Shown piece by piece: positions 1 to 5,559 of a stretch of 10,732 nt of DNA (position 1 is its first letter; every line of letters starts with the position of its first letter). The stretch spans positions 1 through 10,732 of the forward strand of contig JAFZOA010000450.1 of NCBI GenBank assembly GCA_017550775.1, read 5' to 3'. A program made the translations under genes and the position numbers. The notes under the pieces are model-generated. The model was not told the origin of the DNA. It made no database searches and saw only the letters and a program-made list of their open reading frames with translations. Source of the stretch: Ruminiclostridium sp. (GTDB lineage Bacteria > Bacillota_A > Clostridia > Oscillospirales > Ruminococcaceae).

Positions 1-291
1 ATCACGGTCAACCCGGACAACTACTACGGCAAGCGGCTCATGCTGGACGGGTACTTCGACACGATGTACGAGGAGCGGCTCGACACACGGTACTACTTCA
101 TAGTGGTCCCCGACGCGACAGCCTGCTGTATGCAGGGGCTTGAGTTTATCCCGGAGACGGAATTGACCTATCCGGACGACTACCCGACGCCGGGTCAGGA
201 TATCCGTATAGTAGGTGTGCTGGACAGATACGAGGAAGAGGGAAATAACTATATATATATCCGTGCGGAGCACATGGAGCTCAGGAACTGA
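1..291 (+). CDS. 3' end of a small beta-rich (OB-fold-like) protein with a Cys-Cys motif, 5' truncated by the window
   Basis: The reading frame is open from base 1 to the TGA at 289-291, giving the last 96 residues; the real start lies outside the window. The text has a beta-barrel rhythm: YYGKRLMLDGYF near residues 8-19, YYFIVVPDATACCMQGLEF at 31-49, a Tyr-Pro-rich stretch at 57-65, then GQDIRIVGVLDRY at 65-77. The Cys-Cys pair at residues 42-43 followed by QGLEF looks like a conserved functional element. From memory this resembles the C-terminal region of DUF1980/YcgQ-like proteins and small secreted proteins of Clostridia that sit near metal transporters. That is a loose likeness, and no function is assigned. 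The internal ATG at position 40 has no convincing ribosome binding site and cuts into the first strand, so it is not a credible start. The gene ends about 20 bases before a bidirectional hairpin. Confidence 0.7.
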   Translation: MTVNPDNYYGKRLMLDGYFDTMYEERLDTRYYFIVVPDATACCMQGLEFIPETELTYPDDYPTPGQDIRIVGVLDRYEEEGNNYIYIRAEHMELRN

Positions 292-309
292 CTATACAAA
301 GAAAATAAC

Positions 310-349
310 AGCAGCGGCGCGTACCCTGAACCGGGTACGCGCCGCTGTT
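310..349. terminator. Bidirectional terminator hairpin between convergent genes
   Basis: A perfect 15-bp GC-rich stem pairs 312-326 with 333-347 around a 6-nt loop (327-332), and can be extended by a G-U and an A-U pair. It lies just after the + strand gene ending at 291 and directly beyond the stop of the - strand phosphatase at 353. On the - strand the stem is followed by TTATTTTCTTT, a reasonable U-rich tail. On the + strand the tail is only moderately T-rich. It probably serves both genes and works best for the phosphatase. Confidence 0.8.
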
Positions 350-352
350 ATA

Positions 353-1888
353 TCAGCCTTTAAACTTTACGCTCATCATCGTTATATCGTCAAAGGGAGA
401 TTCCTTATTCCCGAAATCGTCTATCCGCTCTTTCAGACGCGCTATCACAGCCTCCGGTAAAGCTCCCGGATCCTCGTTGAGCGCCGCAAGCATTCTTGCC
501 TCGCCGAAATGTCCGCCGGCCGGCGCTTTCGCGTCGGTAACACCGTCCGTGTAGAGGAAGATGCTGTCGCCCACTCCCAGAGTTATGGTCTCATCGGCGT
601 ACACCGTGTCCTCGTCGGCTCCGATAGGCGGGTAATTGTCAATATGCTGTATCTCGTAGTTACCGCTGCCACGCCTTATCGCGGGGTATTCGTGACCGGC
701 GTTCGCGCAGGTTATAACCCCGGTGCGCAGATCAAGCACTCCGAACCACACCGTTACGAACAAGTTCATTTTGTTATTGCCGAAAATACGCTTGTTTGCC
801 TCGGACAGTATCTCGGCGGGAGTTCTCCCTTCCAGCGCTATATCGTGAATAACGATCTTGGATATAGTCATACAAAGCGCCGCCGGAACGCCCTTGCCGG
901 AAACGTCCGCCATGGTAAGGGCAAGGTGGTCGTCGTCTATGAAGAAGTAGTCGTAGAAATCTCCGCCCACGTCCTTTGCGGGGGTCATAGACGCCTTTAT
1001 CTCAAACCGCTCGTTTTCCTCCAGATCCATGGGGAGCATACTGTACTGTATCTGAGACGCGACGTTGAGCTCCGCGGCAATCTGCTCCGTCTTGTTTTCG
1101 AGACTGCGTTTGAGCGTTTCAAGCTCGGTAACGTCGTTCATTATCGCGATGATACCGCTCACGTTGCCCTCGCTGTCGTAGGTAGGGCTTTTTATGACCT
1201 GAATGAACTCGTGGATGCCGTCGTCATTCATTTCGAGTATGTAATTGGTTCCCTGGCGTTCGGCGATCATCTTCTGATCCGCAGCATACGCTTTCTCAGC
1301 GACAGCGCGGGTCTTCTGGATATCAAACTCCGTCTTCCCTCTTATAGTCCAGCCCTGCGGCTGCGCTTTGAGGTGGTGCCAGTAGTGGGACGAGAAGATA
1401 TAGTTCGCGTTCGCGTCCTTCAGATAGATATTGGACGGAAGCTCGCGAAGCATTACCTCCATTTCGTGGAACGTGACAGAGTCCTTCGCTCTCGCGGCGT
1501 TGATAATGCGCCTGGGGATAACTAAGCGATTGAACGGCGGCTCGATGTACTCATTCACGCCCCCCTCGAAACACCTGCGGCATATCTCGCTGTCGCAGCC
1601 GTCGGACACTGCTATGACAGGTATCTCGACAAAGCGCTTGTCGCTGTCTATGCGGTCGAGCAGATCAAACCCGCCTTTGCTTATGAGCTTCGCGTCGAAC
1701 ACCACCGCAATGACCCTGTTGAAACTATCGGATAGCAGATCAAGCACCTCGTCCTCCGAGCTCATGTCGCGGATACTGAAATGGTCGGACAGTATTCCGC
1801 GCAACTCGCCGAAGCGCTCTTCATCGAGTCCCAACACAGGAAGCAGCTTGTTTTTGTTATTTATATATTTTTTCTGATCGAGTATCAT
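353..1888 (-). CDS. Receiver-like / PAS / SpoIIE-family PP2C serine phosphatase (RsbU-like regulator)
   Basis: This is a 511-residue cytoplasmic signalling protein. Residues about 14-135 look like a response-regulator receiver: acidic residues at 22-24, a candidate phospho-acceptor Asp65 in VVFDAKL, and Ser95. The usual Lys of the K-P pair is replaced (YIEPPF, 114-119), so the receiver is probably degenerate. Residues about 143-255 form a PAS sensor domain (LPSNIYLKDANANYIFSS). A short helical linker leads to the PP2C/SpoIIE domain at about 275-511. Its metal-binding motifs are intact: VGGDFYDY (Asp310), ADVSGKG (Asp328), NAGHEYP (396-402), YTDGVTDA (Asp448) and DDITMM (500-505). Family members dephosphorylate anti-anti-sigma factor (STAS) proteins to control an alternative sigma factor; the partner is not in this window. 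The start at 1888 is preferred over an upstream ATG at 1912 because GGAGG lies 6 nt before it, and the upstream codons would run through that site. Confidence 0.9.
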   Translation of the reverse strand: MILDQKKYINNKNKLLPVLGLDEERFGELRGILSDHFSIRDMSSEDEVLDLLSDSFNRVIAVVFDAKLISKGGFDLLDRIDSDKRFVEIPVIAVSDGCDSEICRRCFEGGVNEYIEPPFNRLVIPRRIINAARAKDSVTFHEMEVMLRELPSNIYLKDANANYIFSSHYWHHLKAQPQGWTIRGKTEFDIQKTRAVAEKAYAADQKMIAERQGTNYILEMNDDGIHEFIQVIKSPTYDSEGNVSGIIAIMNDVTELETLKRSLENKTEQIAAELNVASQIQYSMLPMDLEENERFEIKASMTPAKDVGGDFYDYFFIDDDHLALTMADVSGKGVPAALCMTISKIVIHDIALEGRTPAEILSEANKRIFGNNKMNLFVTVWFGVLDLRTGVITCANAGHEYPAIRRGSGNYEIQHIDNYPPIGADEDTVYADETITLGVGDSIFLYTDGVTDAKAPAGGHFGEARMLAALNEDPGALPEAVIARLKERIDDFGNKESPFDDITMMSVKFKG

Positions 1889-2119
1889 TTTTCCCCTCCG
1901 TTTTCCGGACATTCGCCTATGTTCAGGTATGAGTTCAATATTCTGGCTCTGTCACAACATTCGGTTGATTCTCTTAGTTTACAGTTGAGGTGCGTGCTTC
2001 GCGCGCGTATTTAAAAATACCGGCAAAGTCGATGTAAAACAATTGACTGTTTAAAAAAGCAGTGCAAACGCCATAACAACTGTAACCTGTAAACCAACCA
2101 TTCGTAGTACACGGCTTTT
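1889..2119 (-). other. Long 5' leader of the phosphatase gene
   Basis: The predicted transcription start near 2119 leaves about 230 untranslated bases before the ATG at 1888. I see no convincing small gene here. Possible structure includes a near-perfect pair of inverted segments (about 1977-1987 GTTTACAGTTG against 2078-2088 CAACTGTAACC), a small hairpin of GCGTG/CGCGC type around 1992-2006, and a 14-nt palindrome at 2007-2020. None matches a riboswitch class I recognise. The leader is defined only by the promoter call, so a closer unseen promoter would shorten it. Confidence 0.4.
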
Positions 2120-2125
2120 CTTTTT

Positions 2126-2154
2126 ATTATAGCACACTTAATCATCATTTTCAA
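2126..2154 (-). promoter_or_regulatory. Sigma-A-type promoter for the phosphatase gene
   Basis: Read on the - strand: TTGAAA (2154-2149), a 17-nt spacer, then TATAAT (2131-2126). The spacer ends in TGC, giving an extended -10. The predicted start is near 2119. It is the only well-formed promoter I find upstream of the phosphatase, and it points away from the pyruvate kinase promoter. Confidence 0.7.
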
Positions 2155-2173
2155 TACTATTTTACATGATTTT

Positions 2174-2208
2174 CGTTTCCCACTCTTTTGTTCATGATCA
2201 AGGAAACG
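2174..2208. repeat. Inverted repeat in the phosphatase/pyruvate kinase divergent region
   Basis: CGTTTCC at 2174-2180 is matched by its complement GGAAACG at 2202-2208 across 21 nt. It lies upstream of both divergent promoters. There is no U-tract to suggest a terminator. It could be a protein-binding site or chance in AT-rich DNA. Confidence 0.3.
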
Positions 2209-2235
2209 ACTATTAAAGATTCAACGCAAGCGACG

Positions 2236-2288
2236 TGCAAGATTAAATCAGCGGTTCCTTAACTCTCTTCAACAATAAAAATCTTGCA
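2236..2288. repeat. Inverted repeat whose right arm overlaps the pyruvate kinase -35 box
   Basis: TGCAAGAT (2236-2243) and ATCTTGCA (2281-2288) are perfect inverted copies 37 nt apart. The right arm includes five of the six bases of the -35 hexamer TTGCAT. The spacing (centres about 45 bp apart) suits two half-sites on one DNA face better than an RNA hairpin, because the left arm is outside the predicted transcript. This is a candidate operator for the pyruvate kinase gene, not shown to be one. Confidence 0.35.
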
Positions 2289-2312
2289 TTTTACCGCGTC
2301 GTATGTTATAAT
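2284..2312 (+). promoter_or_regulatory. Sigma-A-type promoter for the pyruvate kinase gene
   Basis: TTGCAT (2284-2289), a 17-nt spacer and a perfect TATAAT (2307-2312), with TGT just before it giving an extended -10. The predicted start near 2319 leaves a leader of about 40 nt. This leader can form a small TCCCG/CGGGA hairpin just before the GGAGG ribosome binding site at 2349-2353. Confidence 0.85.
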
Positions 2313-2358
2313 GACAGTAACAGTTCACGATCCCGCTGTATCGGGAATGGAGGTAAAT

Positions 2359-4110
2359 ATGAGAAAAACTAAGATAGTCTGCACCATGGGTCCCTCGACC
2401 GCCGACGACAATGTACTGCGCGAGCTCATGCTCAGCGGCATGAACGTTGCTCGCCAGAATTTCTCTCACGGCGACCACGAAAGCCACAAAAAGGTATTTG
2501 AACAGGTAAAGCGTATCCGCGAGGAGCTTGACCTTCCGATAGCATCGCTGCTCGACACGAAGGGTCCCGAAGTGCGCGTCAAGCAGTTCGAGGACGGCAA
2601 AGCCCTGCTTAAGGACGGCGAGGAATTCACTCTCACCACCCGCGAGGTGACCGGCACGGACAAGTCCGTTTCCATAACCTACAAGAACCTCGCAAAAGAC
2701 ATAGATATCGGCACCCGCATACTGATAGACGACGGGCTTCTCGAACTAAAGGTCAGCAACATCATCAACGGGGAGGACGGCGACGATATAGTATGCCGCA
2801 TAATCCACGGCGGGTACATATCCAACAACAAGAGCTGCAACTTCCCCGGAATAAAGCTCTCCATGCCGTATCTCAGCGAGCGCGACAAGAGCGACCTCAA
2901 ATTCGGCATCGAGACCGGGTTTGACTTCATTGCCGCTTCGTTCGTGAGCAACGACGAGGATATACTCGAAATACGCCATTTCCTCGAAGAAAACGGCGGC
3001 TCGGATATCAAGATCATCGCCAAGATCGAGAACCAGGAGGGCGTTGACAACATAGACGCTATCCTGCGCGTTTCCGACGGTATCATGGTCGCGCGCGGTG
3101 ATATGGGTGTGGAGATCGCATTTGAAAAACTCCCGCGGATCCAGAAGATACTGATCGAAAAGGGATATCGCGCCGGCAAGCAGGTCATCACTGCGACCCA
3201 GATGCTTGACTCCATGATAAAGAACCCGCGCCCGACAAGAGCCGAGACCACCGATGTAGCCAACGCGATATACGACGGTACGAGCGCTATCATGCTGTCC
3301 GGAGAGACTGCCGCAGGTCTGTATCCCGTAGAGGCGGTCAAGACCATGACAAAGATCGCCGAGACCACAGAGAACGACATAAACTACGCCAAGCGTCTGC
3401 GGGAGCGCGTGGAGAACGAGAACGACAATGTTACGAACGCTATCTCCCACGCAACGGTGACTACCGCGCTCGACCTCAACGCGAAAGCAATACTCACCGT
3501 TACCAAATCGGGAGGCACGGCGAAGTTCATCTCAAAGTACCGCCCGAACAGACCGATACTGAGCTGCACGCCCAGCGAAAGGACATGGAGACAGCTCAAT
3601 CTGAGCTGGGGAGTGGTGCCGCTGATGTCGAATGAACAGTCCGACTCAGACGCTCTGTTCGCGCACGCGGTCGACTGCGCGGTGAAGAAAGGGTATCTTG
3701 ACACCGGCGACCTTGTGGTCATCACAGCCGGAGTACCCCTCGGTATAGCGGGAACCACGAACCTCATGAAGGTACACGTTGTCGGGAATGTTCTCGTGAA
3801 GGGCAGCGGCGTGACCGAAAAGGAAGTGACCGCGCCCGTCTGCATCGCAAGAAGCGTCGAGGAAGCACGGGACAAGTTCGTAAGCGGCGAGATACTTGTC
3901 ATGGAGGAAACGTCCAACGAGATAATGCAGATACTCCGTTCTGCGGGCGGTATCATCGTGGAAAAGGGCGGAGATACCAGCCATGCGGCGATAGTCGGGC
4001 TCTCACTCGATATTCCCGTTATCGTCGGCGCAGAGAACGCAATGAAGATACTGAAGGCGGGTACTACGGTACACCTCGACGCGAAGAGGGGCATCGTCAC
4101 AGCCAACTGA
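2359..4110 (+). CDS. pyk: Pyruvate kinase, long form with C-terminal PEP-utiliser mobile domain
   Basis: This enzyme converts phosphoenolpyruvate and ADP to pyruvate and ATP, the last step of glycolysis, in the cytoplasm. The 583-residue length matches the long Bacillus-type form, not the shorter form of about 470 residues. Family motifs run in order: CTMGPST (8-14), GMNVAR then NFSHGDHE (27-41), DTKGPEVR (66-73), IIAKIENQEG with Lys222 and Glu224 (219-228), ARGDMGVE with Asp248 (245-252) and TATQMLDSM (278-286). Residues about 350-475 form the C-terminal regulatory domain. Residues about 490-583 form the extra PEP-utiliser domain, with GGDTSHAAIVG (537-547) carrying the His542 that is phosphorylated in other families. 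Glu71 occupies the position linked to potassium dependence, yet the nearby residue 74 is Val where potassium-dependent enzymes usually have Thr. The start at 2359 has GGAGG 5 nt upstream; an in-frame TTG at 2284 lies in the promoter and is rejected. It is transcribed alone and ends before a hairpin. Confidence 0.97.
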   Translation: MRKTKIVCTMGPSTADDNVLRELMLSGMNVARQNFSHGDHESHKKVFEQVKRIREELDLPIASLLDTKGPEVRVKQFEDGKALLKDGEEFTLTTREVTGTDKSVSITYKNLAKDIDIGTRILIDDGLLELKVSNIINGEDGDDIVCRIIHGGYISNNKSCNFPGIKLSMPYLSERDKSDLKFGIETGFDFIAASFVSNDEDILEIRHFLEENGGSDIKIIAKIENQEGVDNIDAILRVSDGIMVARGDMGVEIAFEKLPRIQKILIEKGYRAGKQVITATQMLDSMIKNPRPTRAETTDVANAIYDGTSAIMLSGETAAGLYPVEAVKTMTKIAETTENDINYAKRLRERVENENDNVTNAISHATVTTALDLNAKAILTVTKSGGTAKFISKYRPNRPILSCTPSERTWRQLNLSWGVVPLMSNEQSDSDALFAHAVDCAVKKGYLDTGDLVVITAGVPLGIAGTTNLMKVHVVGNVLVKGSGVTEKEVTAPVCIARSVEEARDKFVSGEILVMEETSNEIMQILRSAGGIIVEKGGDTSHAAIVGLSLDIPVIVGAENAMKILKAGTTVHLDAKRGIVTAN

Positions 4111-4125
4111 ACAGCATAAAACCGG

Positions 4126-4159
4126 AACAGCCGGCATCCGAATAAAGATGCCGGCTGTT
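4126..4159. terminator. Bidirectional terminator hairpin after pyruvate kinase
   Basis: A perfect 13-bp stem pairs 4126-4138 (AACAGCCGGCATC) with 4147-4159 around an 8-nt A-rich loop. It begins 15 bases after the pyruvate kinase stop and lies 46 bases beyond the end of the convergent transporter gene. U-tails are short on both sides: GTTATATG on the + strand, and CCGGTTTTATG on the - strand. Confidence 0.75.
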
Positions 4160-4205
4160 GTTATATGTCGTGACGGATAAGGATACGGAGCTCTCCCCTG
4201 CCCCT

Positions 4206-5066
4206 TTACTGTTGAGGAACGATCAATCCAACTATCTGGAAAGCGAGTATGCCTATGATGCAGACGATGCTTCCCACAAGGTTCAGTCCCGTCGGGCGGG
4301 TGCTCTTACTGAACAATCCGATCAGGAAGATGGAAATGAGCATCATCGGCGATATGAACGCCGCGTTGGTAAGGCTTTCCGCAGTCACCGCGTTCTCTCC
4401 GAGCAGTCCGAGCGCGTTCGGGAGCTTACAGAGAATGACTATCAGAACGCCTTTCTTGCCCTCGGGGCTGTTCTTTGCTATTGTGAGCGGCTTTGCGGAG
4501 GGTGCCATGACTATCGCAAGGATAACGAGCGCGAACAGCAGCATAAGTGTGGAGGAGATGATCCCCTCCGCGAATTTCACTACAATGCCGTACAGGAACC
4601 TTGCCGCGAGATAAAGCACCAGCGGGAGAGCTATCTTCCGGTAGTTCACCTTGCCGCGCCCCGATACCGCGATAAGGATAAGCCCGATGACCGTCAGCGC
4701 TATGAGAAGCAGCTTGATGACGCTCAGAGTCTCGGACGCGAGCAGGATGTCAGTGAAGTACGACACGAACAGCAGTATCCCGAGCCATGCTTTCAGCTCG
4801 AAAGCGGACATATCCTCAAGTATCTTCGCACTCATCGCAAATTCAAGGTACTTTGAAAGCGCTATCAGAAGCACGAACAGTACGGACAGCCATGAGAACG
4901 TAAGCGTCGTGTCCGAGAACGGGAGAGTCAGAAGCAGGAACGGTATCGTTCCCGCCGCCATAAGAAAGGTAAGCTGTGCGCCGTTGTATTTCGCCTTGCT
5001 AACAGCGTATTTGTCATTGAGCGAACAGATAGTGTAAAGCGCGACCACCGCGAGCATAAGAAGCAT
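4206..5066 (-). CDS. DMT-superfamily (EamA-like) membrane transporter, substrate unknown
   Basis: The 286-residue protein is almost entirely hydrophobic. About ten membrane segments can be read, roughly at 1-14, 29-50, 57-74, 93-110, 114-136, 143-163, 169-188, 204-224, 230-252 and 262-283. That is the size and layout of drug/metabolite transporters of the EamA type, built from two five-helix halves. Members export or import amino acids, nucleotide sugars, drugs or other small molecules, and the substrate cannot be read from this sequence. Short charged loops (for example GRGKVNYRK at 136-144 and SPEGKKG at 200-206) separate helices. The start at 5066 fits a ribosome binding site in GGAAGGCGGT about 9 nt upstream; a longer frame to 5129 would begin upstream of the promoter and add a charged, non-membrane leader. 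It is divergent from the SdpR-type operon, with a putative SdpR operator between the two promoters. Confidence 0.8.
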   Translation of the reverse strand: MLLMLAVVALYTICSLNDKYAVSKAKYNGAQLTFLMAAGTIPFLLLTLPFSDTTLTFSWLSVLFVLLIALSKYLEFAMSAKILEDMSAFELKAWLGILLFVSYFTDILLASETLSVIKLLLIALTVIGLILIAVSGRGKVNYRKIALPLVLYLAARFLYGIVVKFAEGIISSTLMLLFALVILAIVMAPSAKPLTIAKNSPEGKKGVLIVILCKLPNALGLLGENAVTAESLTNAAFISPMMLISIFLIGLFSKSTRPTGLNLVGSIVCIIGILAFQIVGLIVPQQ

Positions 5067-5100
5067 GATATGTATACCGCCTTCCGGAAAAATCCTGTGT

Positions 5101-5129
5101 ATTATAGCACATTTCCGCCGGAATTGCAA
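5101..5129 (-). promoter_or_regulatory. Sigma-A-type promoter for the DMT transporter gene
   Basis: On the - strand: TTGCAA (5129-5124), a 17-nt spacer ending in TGC, and TATAAT (5106-5101), an extended -10 promoter. The predicted start near 5094 gives a leader of about 28 nt to the ATG at 5066. Confidence 0.8.
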
Positions 5130-5159
5130 GAGTTCCGAACAAAAAACATTTTCTCAACA

Positions 5160-5179
5160 ATTTAAAAATATTTTTAAAT
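5160..5179. promoter_or_regulatory. Putative SdpR operator O1, upstream palindrome
   Basis: A perfect 20-bp palindrome of the form ATTTAAA-N6-TTTAAAT with centre AATATT. It ends 5 bp before the -35 box of the sdpR-type promoter and lies 30 bp upstream of the -35 box of the divergent transporter promoter. It shares both 7-bp arms and the 6-bp spacing with the downstream palindrome at 5215-5236, which makes chance from AT-richness less likely. Operator function is inferred from position next to an ArsR-family gene. Confidence 0.6.
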
Positions 5180-5184
5180 ACCTC

Positions 5185-5213
5185 TTGACAAATTCGGAGA
5201 GATGTGCTATCAT
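5185..5213 (+). promoter_or_regulatory. Sigma-A-type promoter of the sdpR-sdpI-yhfC-type operon
   Basis: A perfect -35 box TTGACA (5185-5190), a 17-nt spacer ending in TGC, and TATCAT (5208-5213). The predicted start is near 5220, inside the downstream palindrome. This is an intrinsically strong promoter, as expected for a gene set held down by a repressor. Confidence 0.85.
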
Positions 5214-5214
5214 C

Positions 5215-5236
5215 TATTTAAAGAATTCTTTAAATA
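5215..5236. promoter_or_regulatory. Putative SdpR operator O2, palindrome over the transcription start
   Basis: A perfect 22-bp palindrome: arms TATTTAAA and TTTAAATA around the centre GAATTC. It starts two bases after the -10 box and covers the predicted +1 near 5220, a classic position for repression by an ArsR-family dimer. Its core ATTTAAA-N6-TTTAAAT (5216-5235) is the same as the upstream site, with centres 56 bp apart. Confidence 0.7.
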
Positions 5237-5256
5237 CTTTGCGAGAGGTGATGATA

Positions 5257-5559
5257 ATGAAAATATCGGAAACGTTCAAGATACTGTCCGACGACCAGCG
5301 CCGGGATATCATAACCATGCTGCGAAGCGGGAGAATGAACGCGGGCGAGATCGCAGAAAGGCTTGGCATAACGCCGGCGGCGCTCTCGTATCACCTGCGG
5401 CTGCTCAAAAAAGCGGACATGGTGATCGAATACAAGGAGAAGAACTTCGTCTACTACGAGCTTAACACAAGCGTGTTCGACGAGATAATGCTGTGGCTCG
5501 GGCAGTTCGGGGTCAGTTCCGACAGAATGAAAGCGGGTGAAGCAGGAAATGAAGAATAG
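5257..5559 (+). CDS. sdpR: SdpR-type ArsR-family autorepressor
   Basis: A 100-residue winged-helix DNA-binding protein. The first half (ISETFKILSDDQRRDIITML, residues 3-22) is the typical ArsR opening helix. AGEIAERLGITPAALSYHLRLLKKADMV (29-56) is the helix-turn-helix with its recognition helix, and IEYKEKNFVYYELN (57-70) is the beta wing. It lacks the ELCVCDL-type metal-binding cysteines of metal-sensing ArsR proteins and has no cysteine at all, which fits the SdpR branch. In Bacillus subtilis SdpR represses the sdpRI operon and is sequestered at the membrane by toxin-bound SdpI; the adjacent SdpI-type gene supports the same logic here. The start at 5257 is about 8 nt after GAGG (5245-5248); an in-frame ATG at 5251 is too close to that site. 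Two palindromes beside the promoter are its likely operators. Confidence 0.92.
   Translation: MKISETFKILSDDQRRDIITMLRSGRMNAGEIAERLGITPAALSYHLRLLKKADMVIEYKEKNFVYYELNTSVFDEIMLWLGQFGVSSDRMKAGEAGNEE

Noticed and set aside
509..1525. A 338-codon + strand frame opposite the phosphatase gene
   Set aside because: The opposite strand encodes clear PAS and PP2C domains with a strong ribosome binding site; this frame has neither a plausible start site nor a recognisable fold.
2007..2020. A third SdpR-like site: GTATTT-AA-AAATAC shares 11 bases with the left half of the 5160 palindrome
   Set aside because: The match covers only one half; the right arm and the 6-nt spacing are absent, so it is probably chance in AT-rich DNA.
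2160..2280. Possible small gene or RNA in the AT-rich divergent region
   Set aside because: No open frame with a ribosome binding site and no promoter of its own was seen; only weak inverted repeats are present.
2284..2358. An upstream in-frame TTG start adding 25 residues to pyruvate kinase
   Set aside because: The codons run through the -35 and -10 boxes, and the ATG at 2359 has a perfect GGAGG upstream and begins with the family's usual N-terminus.
2679..4106. Several - strand frames of 230-240 codons opposite pyruvate kinase
   Set aside because: They overlap one another in different frames, are Ser/Ile/Val-rich with no motifs, and lie opposite an unmistakable pyruvate kinase.
4158..4856. 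A 232-codon + strand frame opposite the DMT transporter
   Set aside because: Its translation is a charged, low-complexity string rich in Arg, Glu, His and Tyr, typical of the complement of membrane-protein codons.
5067..5129. An upstream in-frame start adding 21 residues to the transporter
   Set aside because: It would begin within the promoter's -35 box, before the predicted transcription start.
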